Positions 35,493 through 45,358 are shown, numbered from the stretch's first letter. The stretch: 64,000 nt of DNA from Candidatus Nitrospira neomarina (GCF_032051675.1 NZ_CP116968.1:3348001-3412000), one strand, 5' to 3'. Program-made: numbers and translations. Notes: a model not told the origin generated them from the letters alone.

Positions 35493-36824
35493 TTAGCTAT
35501 TTTGGGAAGGATGGGTTCCAACCGTTTTTCGACCCACCGAAAGATAATAAAACCCCTGATCTTCCATCCGTTGCGGTTCATAGACATTGCGAAGATCAAT
35601 GAAAATCCTGGAGTTTACCGCGGCCCCAACCCGATCAAAATCCAAATTTCTAAATTGGTTCCATTCCGTGACTAATACCACGGCATCCGCCCCTTCCATC
35701 GTGTGATAGGCATCCTGACAGGGGACCATGGTCGGCAACACCTTCATCGATATTTCCAAGGCCTCCGGATCGTAGGTCCGCACGGTCCCGCCCGCTTTCA
35801 TGATCTGCTCTGCAAGGAACAGGGCCGGTGAATCCCGAATATCGTCCGTGTTGGGTTTAAAGGCCAATCCGAGTATGGCAATGGTTTTTCCGCGTAACTC
35901 TCCGACGGCTTCTCGAATTTTCTCCATCATCCGGACTCGCTGATCGTCGTTCACTCGTTTGGTGGCCTTCGCTATGGTCATTTCGTAATCATTTTCGTTT
36001 CCGATATTGATCAGTGCGGCAGTATCTTTTCCAAAACACGACCCTCCATACCCTGGACCCGCATGCAGAAATTTCGACCCGATTCGTTTGTCCAATCCCA
36101 TCCCTTTGGCCACCATTTGCACATCGGCTCCCACCCGTTCACAGAGGTTGGCCATTTCATTAATAAATGAGATTTTTGTGGCCAAAAACACATTCGAAGC
36201 GTATTTGATCATTTCAGCGGTTGGAATATCGGTAATCACAATAGGCGTTTCAAGGATATACAAGGGACGGTACAAATCTTTCATAATCGCCACCGATTCA
36301 GGACTGTCGGCCCCAATCACCACCCGATTGGGCCGCATGAAATCCTCAATCGCCGATCCTTCCCGAAGAAATTCAGGATTCGAGACCACGCCAAAACTGG
36401 AGGGGGTTTCCTGGTTCGCCTGAATAATCGATCGAATACGTTTGGCCGTTCCGACGGGCACGGTGGACTTGGTCACCACGACCTTATATCCCGTCATCCG
36501 GGTTCCCACATTTTTGGCCACTTCATCGATAAATGACAGATCGGCAGACCCGTCCTCACGGGAAGGCGTTCCCACGGCAATAAAAATGACAAGGGCTTCA
36601 TCGACGGCTTGGTGTAAATCGGTGGTAAATCGAAGACGGCCGGCCGTCAGATTTTTGGTCACGAGTTCGGAAAGGCCCGGCTCAAAAAATGGCACCTTGC
36701 CTTTTTCCAATGCCGTAATCCGTTTGGCATCCGTGTCCATACACAGCACGTTCAAGCCGAATTCCGCAAAACAAGCCCCTGTGACCAATCCAACGTACCC
36801 GGTTCCAATCACGCTGACATACAT
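35493..36824 (-). CDS. ugd: UDP-glucose 6-dehydrogenase
   Basis: A 443-residue enzyme that oxidises UDP-glucose to UDP-glucuronate with two NAD+. The N-terminal Rossmann motif is VSVIGTGYVGLVTGACFAE. VGTPSREDGSADLSF and KSTVPVGTAKRI are typical of the family. The catalytic cysteine is in PGYGGSCFGKDTAAL. The ATG at 36824 lies eight bases after GGAGG; another ATG at 36830 is too close to it. Its product feeds polysaccharide synthesis. Related GDP-mannose dehydrogenases are possible but the sequence favours UDP-glucose. Confidence 0.9.
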   Translation of the reverse strand: MYVSVIGTGYVGLVTGACFAEFGLNVLCMDTDAKRITALEKGKVPFFEPGLSELVTKNLTAGRLRFTTDLHQAVDEALVIFIAVGTPSREDGSADLSFIDEVAKNVGTRMTGYKVVVTKSTVPVGTAKRIRSIIQANQETPSSFGVVSNPEFLREGSAIEDFMRPNRVVIGADSPESVAIMKDLYRPLYILETPIVITDIPTAEMIKYASNVFLATKISFINEMANLCERVGADVQMVAKGMGLDKRIGSKFLHAGPGYGGSCFGKDTAALINIGNENDYEMTIAKATKRVNDDQRVRMMEKIREAVGELRGKTIAILGLAFKPNTDDIRDSPALFLAEQIMKAGGTVRTYDPEALEISMKVLPTMVPCQDAYHTMEGADAVVLVTEWNQFRNLDFDRVGAAVNSRIFIDLRNVYEPQRMEDQGFYYLSVGRKTVGTHPSQNS

Positions 36825-36976
36825 GAACATATCCTCCTTGATCTCAATATGATATTCCCATTTTACTCGGTTAAAATCTTATTGCACTTAAAAAAGAACG
36901 AATTAGTATACCCTATTCAATGTTGCTTGACAGCCTCCAGGGTGCCAACTAGAATCAGTTCAAAATTTCCAACAGA

Positions 36977-37051
36977 GCGGGAATAGCTCAGTGGTAGAGC
37001 ATCGCCTTGCCAAGGCGAGGGTCGGGGGTTCAAATCCCCTTTCCCGCTCCA
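36977..37051 (+). tRNA. tRNA-Gly (anticodon GCC)
   Basis: The acceptor GCGGGAA (36977–36983) pairs with TTCCCGC (37041–37047). The D-arm is GCTCAGTGGTAGAGC, and the anticodon loop TTGCCAA gives anticodon GCC. The T-arm region GGGGGTTCAAATCCCC is complete. A discriminator T and an encoded CCA follow. Confidence 0.97.
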
Positions 37052-37099
37052 ATTTCAAGCGGGTCCTTTCCGAATTAGAACTACCTCTCTCCTTCGCCC

Positions 37100-37252
37100 T
37101 TATTTGCCGGGCGGCGGTGGTTCAACTTTTATATTCATTCCGTCTAGGGGTTCCCATAGACCTTCCTCCTTGGTCGGCCCGGGAATTTTGACTAATATTT
37201 CTAAGTCATCATTCAAATCTTTGAGAAAATCTTTCATTTGCCCGACTGTCAT
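37100..37252 (-). CDS. small protein of 50 residues, unknown
   Basis: The minus strand from the ATG at 37252 encodes 50 residues, beginning MTVGQMKDFLKDLNDDLEIL and ending with a proline-rich tail (EPPPPGK). AAAGG stands about eight bases before the ATG. The opening resembles small proteins beginning MTVxELIxxL found in phages and bacteria, but this is only a loose resemblance. It lies between tRNA-Gly and the gene at 37374. Confidence 0.5.
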   Translation of the reverse strand: MTVGQMKDFLKDLNDDLEILVKIPGPTKEEGLWEPLDGMNIKVEPPPPGK

Positions 37253-37373
37253 AGATCATGCCTTTCTATAAAAATTGTTAATTTTTCCTGCCCTGTTGTC
37301 ACTTCTATTCTTTCTTCTTCTACCTTAAATACTATGTAGGCCCTGATGGGTTTCATCATTGAATTTTTTCCAT

Positions 37374-38681
37374 TCAGTCGGTCACCAAAATCACCCACCA
37401 CGGCGTGGATTCTTCATGCATCCGGGAAAACTGCCGTGCCGTAAAACTGCTGGGAACGCCTTCCAACACTGCTCCACGTCGAATTTCCACATATCTTAAC
37501 CGGCAAGACATCTGTCCATCTTCCTTTGTCGCACCCGCAAAAGGCATAAAATTGCGCAGATTGGCCAATTTGGATAAGTCTATTCTCTCCCCGACGGCCA
37601 TGGTGGACAACTCCGCATATACTTCCCCAAAAATTTCCGGAAGGAGGGCTTTGGTAAAAATTTCATTGATTGGACGGAATCGATCATCGGCCAACAATTG
37701 ACTGAGCACCTCCCAAAAGACCTCATCATCAATAGCCGAAAGAATACTTACACCACTTCGTTCGGCCATGAATCGTAACAGTGCCAGGGGACCCAGTATG
37801 TCAAATTTCCAATCGGGGAAGGTTAAGGTGCGTCCCTGGTGAGAGACCTCTAAAACGGGTTCACCTTCATAGCGACTCTGATGATAATTTCCCCGGCTGG
37901 ATTGAAGATGCGCATGGATAATTTCAGGAGCCACGCGACTGGGTTCATAGGCAAAGGTGGGATTAGCCGGAGCATGGCAGGTACTGAGGGTGTATCGGGG
38001 CAACCGCCCCTTGCTCTTCGAAAATGTATCCAGGCCCATGCCTCCCCAAAATTTAAAACACAATTCTTCTGGCGGGAAGCTCTGTAAATATCGCTCACGA
38101 TCCAGATTTTTGTGATAGACGCCGCCCACACGAGATCCCGGCACCAACCGATCAAACGCATGCAAGGTCAGCGAAGTACATTGCGTCCGTAAATACGGGA
38201 TATAATGATCCACCAATTCCTGCTCAAAGGATAAATCTCCAGCTCCGACATCTAACAAAGAGGGTGTGGCCGTATGCTTTAGCGCGTCATAGGGATTTGA
38301 GGAATTCCGAATAATTTCCTCCCATTGAGTCCCGGACAGCCCTTCCGGTGTTTCCTTACTTCCGCCATCGACTAAGAGTCCCCACATCATGAGCGCACGC
38401 ACGGCTTTTGAAGGGGGGAAGCCGGTCAATTCTTTGAGGATCTTGTTCCCCTCTTTGTTTCCAGTAGGTTTGGAGAATTGTTGCAGGGCATCGATTAGTC
38501 GATCGCGAAGTGATGAATCAAGAGAGGCCTTTTGTATATGTTGAAGAAGTGCGGGCAGCATAGTTTGTAAGGTTTCAGGAACCATACATTTCCTACTTGC
38601 CTCCCAATGGTGTGGAGAGGATTCCCGACTGATCTTGATTGTCTCCCGAAATGCCGCCAACCCGAGTTTCTGATCATCCAT
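37374..38681 (-). CDS. protein with a SAM-binding-like motif, unknown
   Basis: A 435-residue soluble protein. The stretch PSLLDVGAGDLSFEQELVDHY near residue 140 looks like motif I of a class I SAM methyltransferase, followed by a possible acidic residue in LTLHAFDRLVPG. The rest shows no known domain. No catalytic motif for a specific substrate is evident. The start ATG lies close to a repeat element at 38702, which separates it from its divergent neighbour. I do not assign a reaction. Confidence 0.55.
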   Translation of the reverse strand: MDDQKLGLAAFRETIKISRESSPHHWEASRKCMVPETLQTMLPALLQHIQKASLDSSLRDRLIDALQQFSKPTGNKEGNKILKELTGFPPSKAVRALMMWGLLVDGGSKETPEGLSGTQWEEIIRNSSNPYDALKHTATPSLLDVGAGDLSFEQELVDHYIPYLRTQCTSLTLHAFDRLVPGSRVGGVYHKNLDRERYLQSFPPEELCFKFWGGMGLDTFSKSKGRLPRYTLSTCHAPANPTFAYEPSRVAPEIIHAHLQSSRGNYHQSRYEGEPVLEVSHQGRTLTFPDWKFDILGPLALLRFMAERSGVSILSAIDDEVFWEVLSQLLADDRFRPINEIFTKALLPEIFGEVYAELSTMAVGERIDLSKLANLRNFMPFAGATKEDGQMSCRLRYVEIRRGAVLEGVPSSFTARQFSRMHEESTPWWVILVTD

Positions 38682-38701
38682 GACGTGTCATCCCTTATGG
38701 A

Positions 38702-38842
38702 AGTGTTGAAAAAGGTCGCCGGCGGCGTTCTCGCCACTTGGCCGTGCTCACGTACTCCTCCGTACGCTCCGCCCGTCCAAATGACTGCGGCCTTCCCTTC
38801 GGCATGACTCAGGGCAGGACTGGACGAACCTTTTTGAACACT
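38702..38842. repeat. MITE-like intergenic repeat with terminal inverted repeats
   Basis: The ends AGTGTTGAAAAAGGTCG (38702–38718) and CGAACCTTTTTGAACACT (38825–38842) are near-perfect inverted repeats. The interior shares CGGCGTTCTCGCCA, GTGCTCACGTACT, CGTACGCTCCG and CTGCGGCCTT with the element at 62179–62292. It carries no coding potential and lies between divergent genes. Confidence 0.75.
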
Positions 38843-39044
38843 CCATGATTTTCTTCCAGTGGGTCTCAGTCCTTACATGTTAATGAAAAGGCCAATATTT
38901 GAATCATTTAACCGCCCACTTCTGACATGACAGTCCCTTAATCCGATTCTTCACGAACCTTAGCCGCTCTGAATATTCTGAAACAACCGGATGGCGTCCG
39001 AAATATTGCCCAAAGGAGAGAACTGTGCTACACCTTGCCTCGTG

Positions 39045-40010
39045 ATGTTCACACATTATTTTCCACCTGCGAAACACCACTTCCTCTCCCTAATCCTGGG
39101 AATCATGGTGATGAGCGCCAACACCGGATGTGCCACATCTCAAGTCAATCCCACATTTGAAGTCAACCACATCTACGACGTCTCCCGGCAAAAAGGCATC
39201 ACATTCGACGATCTGCTCCCCCAACTATTATCCGCCGATGTGATCTATATCGGGGAAGAACATTATACCCCCTCACACCTTGAGGCAGCCCAGACTATCC
39301 TGAATGCCCTCCTTGCTCATGACCGGCACCCGGTGCTGGCCATGGAAATGTTTAGTTGGGATGGACAATCCGGGCTAGACCGGTACATTCAAGAATCCGA
39401 ATTTCCGACAGAACAAATGATAAAAGAATCACAATGGAACACGAATTGGGGTGGGGAGTTTTCAGATTATCAACCGCTGGTGACCTTTGCTAAATCGCAT
39501 AAACTCAAAATTTTTGGTCTTAACCCGCCACGTCCCCTTGTTCGCCTGGTCGCCACAAAGGGGTTAACCGAAGCCTTGCAAGATCCGGAAATGCGAAAAT
39601 GGCCAATCCAAGAAATCGTGACCGATAATCCCGCATATGAGCAATTGATCTTTGAACAAATTGAGGCATGCCATCCTGGGTTGCCAAAGCACGTGTATCG
39701 CCGAATCTTCGAAGCATCCATCTTCCGGGATGAGGGCATGGCTCAGATTATCGCCAATTACCTCAACACGCGATCCGGGACTGACAGACCGCTGGTGAGT
39801 TACACAGGCGGCGGCCATATTCAGTATAAGATCCCTGTCCCTAAGCGAGTTGAACGAAAGCATCCTGGCGTCAAATCCATTACCATTTATCTTGAAGCAT
39901 GGGATCCCTCCAAAGAACAGGAGGTTCGTTCGGAGATGCAAAACGGCATTGCCGATTTTCTCTGGCTTACCCCTTTGGGGCCCCAAGGCCTTCAGCCCCG
40001 TTGCGGCTAA
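39045..40010 (+). CDS. ChaN-like protein (haem-binding-uptake-type lipoprotein family)
   Basis: About 321 residues. It starts with a hydrophobic segment ending in SANTGCATS, which may be a lipoprotein cleavage site, though its residues before the cysteine are not ideal. DVIYIGEEHYTPSHLEAA and VLAMEMFSWDGQSGLDRY are the family signature. LVSYTGGGHIQYKIPVP completes it. Proteins of this family bind haem at the outer membrane in Campylobacter; a function in iron or haem handling is inference. The start is uncertain: an ATG at 38991 is also open. A GGAGAG site precedes a seven-codon ORF whose stop overlaps the chosen ATG. Confidence 0.75.
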   Translation: MFTHYFPPAKHHFLSLILGIMVMSANTGCATSQVNPTFEVNHIYDVSRQKGITFDDLLPQLLSADVIYIGEEHYTPSHLEAAQTILNALLAHDRHPVLAMEMFSWDGQSGLDRYIQESEFPTEQMIKESQWNTNWGGEFSDYQPLVTFAKSHKLKIFGLNPPRPLVRLVATKGLTEALQDPEMRKWPIQEIVTDNPAYEQLIFEQIEACHPGLPKHVYRRIFEASIFRDEGMAQIIANYLNTRSGTDRPLVSYTGGGHIQYKIPVPKRVERKHPGVKSITIYLEAWDPSKEQEVRSEMQNGIADFLWLTPLGPQGLQPRCG

Positions 40011-40057
40011 CTGTATGTATCACCTAATTATTTGAAAAATGAAGGAAAACCAAGCAC

Positions 40058-40303
40058 ATGGGCGACCCAATTATCATTGCACAACAAATCCCTTACGTCC
40101 TGGACATGGAACCGGGAACCTATTATTGGTGCCGCTGTGGGCGATCAAAAACCCAGCCGTTTTGTGATGGGTCTCACACCGGAACCGAATTTTCTCCAAT
40201 CGAGGTGGAACTTAAAGAACCACAAAAGGTGGCTTGGTGTGGGTGCAAGCACAGCAAAAAATCCCCATTCTGCGACGGCACACATTCCAGACTGGAGTCG
40301 TAA
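40058..40303 (+). CDS. CDGSH iron–sulfur domain protein with two motifs
   Basis: An 81-residue protein with two CDGSH-type clusters: CRCGRSKTQPFCDGSH and CGCKHSKKSPFCDGTH. Each should bind a 2Fe-2S cluster by three cysteines and one histidine. It is small and soluble, with no signal peptide. Roles of bacterial members are in electron transfer or redox sensing, not settled. It follows the ChaN-like gene by 47 bases on the same strand. Confidence 0.92.
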   Translation: MGDPIIIAQQIPYVLDMEPGTYYWCRCGRSKTQPFCDGSHTGTEFSPIEVELKEPQKVAWCGCKHSKKSPFCDGTHSRLES

Positions 40304-40542
40304 AATACGGCCCTCGGCTCTTTGAATACTGCCAAAGATATTTTAAGCAATCGCGAGAATTTATGTATTATAAACTAGCATAAAAAATCTAATTATAATT
40401 TACTATTCAATGGCTTGCATCACGGAAATAAAATTTACTACAATCCTCAACGATTGTGGGTAGCTGAACTTGTGAGTGGAACGCTATCCCAAAAATAAAT
40501 TTGTGTAAGAAATTTTCAATGTCCGAAAGTGAGGATTTTCGT

Positions 40543-40710
40543 ATGAGGCGGATTACTAGCTTTCTGAGTGCTTTTCTTGTATTAGCCGCAAATCCAGTCT
40601 TTGCCAATGAACCAGGCGGAGGATACGAGGGGATTACGGCCATGTACTATGGAATGATCGGAGTTATCCTGGCTTACGGGGTCTATGACATTTTCTTCAA
40701 AAAGTCATAA
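40543..40710 (+). CDS. small exported or membrane protein, unknown
   Basis: A 55-residue protein. The first part (MRRITSFLSAFLVLAANPVFA) is signal-like, and a second hydrophobic stretch YYGMIGVILAYGVYDIFF follows near the end. GAGGATT is well spaced before the ATG at 40543. The mature part may be a single-pass membrane peptide. No family recognised. Confidence 0.6.
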   Translation: MRRITSFLSAFLVLAANPVFANEPGGGYEGITAMYYGMIGVILAYGVYDIFFKKS

Positions 40711-40755
40711 CGCCTCCCGCATTCCAAAACACACCATTTAGAAAATTCCCCTACT

Positions 40756-40783
40756 TACCCCTCCCCAATCACGGGGAGGGGTA
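40756..40783. terminator. shared hairpin between convergent genes
   Basis: TACCCCTCCCC (40756–40766) pairs perfectly with GGGGAGGGGTA (40773–40783). It sits between the ends of two converging genes, 40543–40710 and 40788–41546. Neither side has a long T-run, but the position favours a bidirectional terminator. Confidence 0.65.
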
Positions 40784-40787
40784 GTAG

Positions 40788-41546
40788 CTATTCCTTGGCC
40801 GTATAACTCGATCCAGTTTTCAGTAAAGGCTCCAATGTTTGGAAAACATTCTGAGCCACTATGGTATAGCCTTCTGCCGTAGGATGAACTCCATCCGCCT
40901 GATTTAAGCCGGGTTGAGCGGCCACTCCTTCTAATAAAAATGGAATCAGTGGAAGACTCAATTCCTTGGCCAGCCGTTTATACATTTCAACAAACTCCCC
41001 CGTGTAAGCTTCACCATAATTTGGCGGAATGCGCATGCCCGCCAAAATGACCATCACCCCGGCATTCCGCAACCGGTCAATTATGCTACGAAGATTTGCG
41101 TAAGTCTGTTCCAGGGGTAAGCCCCGGAGTCCATCATTGACTCCCAATTCTAATATGACAACCGTGGGCCGACTTTTTAAAATCCACTCTACTCGTCGCA
41201 ATCCTCCCGCTGAGGTTTCTCCGCTAACCCCGGCATTAACCACCTCATAGTGAAATCCACGTTCCTGTAAATGTTTTTCCAATTGAGCCGGATAGGATTC
41301 CTCCGATGACACGCCCAATCCCGCCGTTAAGCTATCACCAAAGGCTACGATTTTTGGAAGAGATTCCTCCTTTCGCACCATTGGTTCGGATAAAGATGGT
41401 TCGGCCGGGAATTGGGACTGAGAGCCTAACAAGTCGGAACTGCGATTCATGGACTCTGATAGACCGGGTGAAGGACTCTCCTCAGGGCCACACCCCCAGA
41501 TTCCCAGACAGAAGAGCACGAGGACTGATAGGATGCATGTATGCAT
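40788..41546 (-). CDS. tesA: SGNH-family esterase/lysophospholipase (TesA-like)
   Basis: About 252 residues. A hydrophobic N-terminus (CILSVLVLFCLGIWGC) could be a lipoprotein signal. The SGNH blocks are all present: FGDSLTAG with the serine nucleophile, NAGVSGETSAGG, LGVNDGLRG and DGVHPTAEGY with the catalytic aspartate and histidine. TesA in E. coli hydrolyses acyl thioesters and lysophospholipids in the periplasm. The divergent neighbours are an ABC ATPase and permease like YbbA and YbbP, the same association as in E. coli. An in-frame start at 41585 is possible. Confidence 0.85.
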   Translation of the reverse strand: MHTCILSVLVLFCLGIWGCGPEESPSPGLSESMNRSSDLLGSQSQFPAEPSLSEPMVRKEESLPKIVAFGDSLTAGLGVSSEESYPAQLEKHLQERGFHYEVVNAGVSGETSAGGLRRVEWILKSRPTVVILELGVNDGLRGLPLEQTYANLRSIIDRLRNAGVMVILAGMRIPPNYGEAYTGEFVEMYKRLAKELSLPLIPFLLEGVAAQPGLNQADGVHPTAEGYTIVAQNVFQTLEPLLKTGSSYTAKE

Positions 41547-41608
41547 AATAGCTGGATAGGATCTCTTATCTCTATTATTCACCATTTGAACCCATTTGTG
41601 TAATCAAC

Positions 41609-42376
41609 GTGAATGTTTTTTCATCGTCTACATCCTCTTCGCCCTCTTTGAACGCACAAACTCCAGCATCCCAGCTTCTCATTTCCGTCAATCAACTTGG
41701 TATGCAGCTTCAGGCGGGGAGCCATTCCGTCCAGATTTTACAGGACATTTCCTTCGAGGTCTTTACCAATCAGGTGGTTGCTATTGTCGGACCGTCCGGA
41801 AGCGGTAAATCAACTCTCCTGGGATTGCTTGCAGGCCTCGACCGACCAACACAGGGGTCTATCCACATTCATCAGACCGACATCACGACTTTAAGCGAGA
41901 CCGAAATGGCGCACTTTCGACGCAAGCATATTGGCTATGTGTTTCAAGCGTTTCATCTCATTCCCACTCTGACTGCCCTGGAAAATGTGGCACTCCCTTT
42001 AGAATTGCAAGGAATATCCACGGGCAACTTACGAGCCAAAACACTGTTACAATCCGTCGGACTCGAACATCGTCTCCACCATTATCCCGTTCAACTCTCT
42101 GGTGGTGAACAGCAACGAGTGGCCTTGGCACGCGCCTTTATTGTCCGCCCTCCCCTCCTGCTTGCAGACGAACCCACCGGCAATCTGGATAGCTCAACCG
42201 GTGCAATGGTGATTGATCTGCTGTGGGAACTTCATCAACAACACGGCAGCACTCTCGTCTTAGTCACTCACGACATGTCATTGGCCGCTCGCGCACAACG
42301 TATCCTAACCTTGCGGGATGGAGCAATGGTGAACGAGACGGCCCCTCCGCTGTTATCCTCCGGCTCAGAGGCATGA
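41609..42376 (+). CDS. ybbA: ABC transporter ATP-binding protein (YbbA-like)
   Basis: A 255-residue ATPase of the LolD/YbbA group. Walker A is [12 protein letters not shown], the Q-loop is in [13 protein letters not shown], the signature is [15 protein letters not shown], and Walker B is [13 protein letters not shown] with H in LVTHDMS. It drives the permease encoded next, whose ATG overlaps its stop codon. E. coli has the same trio of tesA, ybbA and ybbP. The exported or extracted substrate is not known for this branch. Confidence 0.9.
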   Translation: MNVFSSSTSSSPSLNAQTPASQLLISVNQLGMQLQAGSHSVQILQDISFEVFTNQVVAIVGPSGSGKSTLLGLLAGLDRPTQGSIHIHQTDITTLSETEMAHFRRKHIGYVFQAFHLIPTLTALENVALPLELQGISTGNLRAKTLLQSVGLEHRLHHYPVQLSGGEQQRVALARAFIVRPPLLLADEPTGNLDSSTGAMVIDLLWELHQQHGSTLVLVTHDMSLAARAQRILTLRDGAMVNETAPPLLSSGSEA

Positions 42377-45030
42377 TCCCCGTTTCTGTCAAACTCGCCT
42401 GGCGGGAAATCCAGAGCGCCTGGTCTCGGTTTCTATTTTTATTTCTCTGCATTGCACTTGGTGTCGGCGCCATTGTGGCCGTGGACCTGTTTGCCGTGAA
42501 TGTCGCACAAGTCATTCTTGGGGATACCCGTGCTCTATTGGGCGGTGATGTCGAGCTATCATGGCGGCGGGCGATTTCTGACAAGGGCCATAAAGTGCTG
42601 GACTCCCTCACCGACCGTGACATCGTTCTCTCACACGTGACTGAAATCGCCGCAATGGCGACGGTGAACAACCCTACTCCTCAAGCCGCCCTCCCGAACA
42701 TGGCTTCTCAATTGGTGGAACTCAAGGCTATAGATTCCGCCTATCCTCTCTATGGGCGGTTGGTAGCGGAGCCTGATCTCCCGACAGCGCAACTGCTGGG
42801 TCCGCCTCAATCCGATTGTGGTCGATTGCCGTGCTATGGAGCACTTGTCCAGGAATCCTTGCTGATCCGGCTCAATTTGACCGTTGGCAGCGAGCTGCAG
42901 ATTGGCCAAGGAAACTTCCTTATTACCGCCCTATTAAAAAAAGAACCCGACAAAATTGCCAATGGATTTAGTTTGGGGCCACGGGTCATGATTTCCCAGG
43001 AGGCGCTCAAGGCCACCGGATTGATCCAAACCGGAAGCCGAATTCAGGAACGATATCGTCTGTCCCTATCCAACTCCACCTCTCTTGAGCCTTTGATGGG
43101 TGAGTTACGCGGGCGTCTCAGCCAGGAAGGGGCCCGGGTCACCTCATTTCGCGATGCCCAGCCACGACTCCGCCGGTTCCTTGACCAATTAAATCTCTAT
43201 CTGGGGCTTATCGGATTTACCATCTTATTGGTTGGTGGGATCGGAGTGGCTTGCACGATTCAAGGGTTCCTCACGCAAAAAATACCTATTATTGCCACGC
43301 TCAAAACCCTGGGAGCCGATTCTTCGCAAATCATTCGCCTCTACCTCACACAAAGCCTCATCCTGGGAGGGATTGGCAGTCTCCTTGGGATTATAGTGGG
43401 CGTAGTCCTCCACCGAGGCTTACCGCTATTGCTTCAAGGCATTATTCCTGAAACCATGCCCATGAATCTTACTGTCACTCCAATCCTTCGGGGGATCGTT
43501 CTTGGCATCCTCGCCACACTGGCCTTCTCACTCTGGCCTCTGTTGGCCATTCGTCATGTCTCTCCGGCATTGGTGTATCGACAAGCTGTGAACCACTCCC
43601 AGACTATAGCCAACACCCAATCCAGACTAACCCGATGGCGGACCATCCTTACGCATTGGTGGAATGACCGGGCGCAGGTCGTGGTCGGCACCACCATGAT
43701 GGTGGGCGTGACAAGCCTGGCCGTGTGGCAAGCCCACTCACTGACCCTCGGTTTATTTTTTTCCGGTGCATGTGCGGTGGCCGTTCTTCTCCTCATAGGA
43801 GGCACTGGAGTGCTGTATAGCATTCTCCGGCATGTGCCGATTCCTCAGCGGTATTTGTTGCGTCATGCGGTGAGGAATCTTCAACGGCCTGGAAATTTTA
43901 CCAAAGCCATGACGTTGGCCATTGGAATTGGTGTCATGCTTTTAACCACGCTAACCATTGTGCAACGGTCCTTACTTGATCTGATAGGAAACCAGATACC
44001 CTCTCAGGCTCCTTCATTTTTTTTCATAGACATCCAACCGGACCAACATTCCCAATTTGAGGACGTGCTACAACAACAATTCCCGGATTCACCCTATAAT
44101 TTAGTTCCGGTTGTGAGGTCTCGTCTCACCGCCATCAACGGAAAACCCATCGATCCGGAAGAGCATAAAGGCCAACGAAACGGATGGTATTTCACCAGGG
44201 AATACGTCTTGACGACATCCCGGAATCTTCCAAAAGATAACGTCCTCACGGAGGGGCAATGGTGGGATCACACCAACCCATCAGACGCAGATGGTGCGAT
44301 GAATACGCCCTCAGATTTCCCCTTGGTCTCCGTGGAGAAAGAGGCCGCCAAAAACCTGGGGCTCACCCTAGGCTCAACCCTGACGTTGGATATTCAAGGG
44401 GTACCACTTGTCGCAAAAGTGGGCAGTCTTCGACAGGTCGATTGGGGGAGCTTTTCCATAAATTTTTTCATGATTCTCCAGCCTGGCTCTTTTGACGGTG
44501 CCCCGTTCACCTACATCGCCACAACCAGAGTGCCACCAACTCTCGAGGTCCCCTTACAGCAAGCCATCGTCGCCGTCCTGCCTAATGTCACAGCCATCAA
44601 GGTGGGAGATGTGCTGGAGAGTATTGGTCGGATCTTTCACCAATTGGCCCTGGGGATCCAAGCCTTGGCTTTTCTATGTCTGGTCACCGGCGGCGTAGTC
44701 ATGATTGCGGCGATTTCCATTAACCGGTACCGGCGTCTTCATGAATTGGCAATCGTGAAAGCCCTGGGAGCAAGTCGCGGGCTACTGGTATTTTCGCTGG
44801 GAGTTGAATTCGGTGTCATTGGAGCCTTTGCAGGCCTGGTTGGACTAGGATTGGGGTGTCTCCTCTCCTGGTCTCTCTTGTACTTCTTTTTTGACCTGAC
44901 CTGGACCGTCGATCTCCTCGTATTGAGCACAGGCTTGCTTTTGACAATTTTACTATGCCTCGCGACGGGCTTTCTTGGAACATACCGGTTGCTGGGCTTC
45001 CCTCCTCTGTCCGTACTCCGTCAAGAATAA
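42373..45030 (+). CDS. ybbP: ABC transporter permease (YbbP-like, FtsX superfamily)
   Basis: An 885-residue permease starting at the ATG that overlaps the ATPase gene stop. It has an N-terminal membrane helix (FLFLFLCIALGVGAIVAV), a large extracytoplasmic domain, and two FtsX-type helical groups near residues 280–460 and 760–885. The order matches MacB/LolC-like mechanotransmission permeases with doubled cores. A sugar- or lipid-related role is unproven. It ends with the usual short tail LSVLRQE. Confidence 0.88.
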   Translation: MIPVSVKLAWREIQSAWSRFLFLFLCIALGVGAIVAVDLFAVNVAQVILGDTRALLGGDVELSWRRAISDKGHKVLDSLTDRDIVLSHVTEIAAMATVNNPTPQAALPNMASQLVELKAIDSAYPLYGRLVAEPDLPTAQLLGPPQSDCGRLPCYGALVQESLLIRLNLTVGSELQIGQGNFLITALLKKEPDKIANGFSLGPRVMISQEALKATGLIQTGSRIQERYRLSLSNSTSLEPLMGELRGRLSQEGARVTSFRDAQPRLRRFLDQLNLYLGLIGFTILLVGGIGVACTIQGFLTQKIPIIATLKTLGADSSQIIRLYLTQSLILGGIGSLLGIIVGVVLHRGLPLLLQGIIPETMPMNLTVTPILRGIVLGILATLAFSLWPLLAIRHVSPALVYRQAVNHSQTIANTQSRLTRWRTILTHWWNDRAQVVVGTTMMVGVTSLAVWQAHSLTLGLFFSGACAVAVLLLIGGTGVLYSILRHVPIPQRYLLRHAVRNLQRPGNFTKAMTLAIGIGVMLLTTLTIVQRSLLDLIGNQIPSQAPSFFFIDIQPDQHSQFEDVLQQQFPDSPYNLVPVVRSRLTAINGKPIDPEEHKGQRNGWYFTREYVLTTSRNLPKDNVLTEGQWWDHTNPSDADGAMNTPSDFPLVSVEKEAAKNLGLTLGSTLTLDIQGVPLVAKVGSLRQVDWGSFSINFFMILQPGSFDGAPFTYIATTRVPPTLEVPLQQAIVAVLPNVTAIKVGDVLESIGRIFHQLALGIQALAFLCLVTGGVVMIAAISINRYRRLHELAIVKALGASRGLLVFSLGVEFGVIGAFAGLVGLGLGCLLSWSLLYFFFDLTWTVDLLVLSTGLLLTILLCLATGFLGTYRLLGFPPLSVLRQE

Positions 45031-45358
45031 ATCCCGTCCAAAAGATTGTGGTGTTCTTCCAAAACCACACCTGTGCCTGATGCTTTCCCACTTCTAGATA
45101 AACCTCTCCTACGAGTTATCCATTTAGATACAGACTGTATGGTGTTGAGTAACAACCTGTCCCACAACTGATGCCCTAATACCTCATCCTTTTTTCATTT
45201 TTTAAAGAATTTCAAAACCCATTATAAAAATTTTTCTCTCCATTCATCAGTATTTCAATGAGTTATATACATGATACCCTTAAACTGATCCCTCGTTTTC
45301 TCTTTGGGTACATTCTTTGCTTTGTAACATGGCAAACACAAAACATATGGGGGAAGCC
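45031..45358. other. intergenic region
   Basis: No gene, RNA or convincing terminator is visible in this stretch between the permease and a small membrane-protein gene. The part around 45190–45250 is AT-rich and may hold a promoter. Confidence 0.35.
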
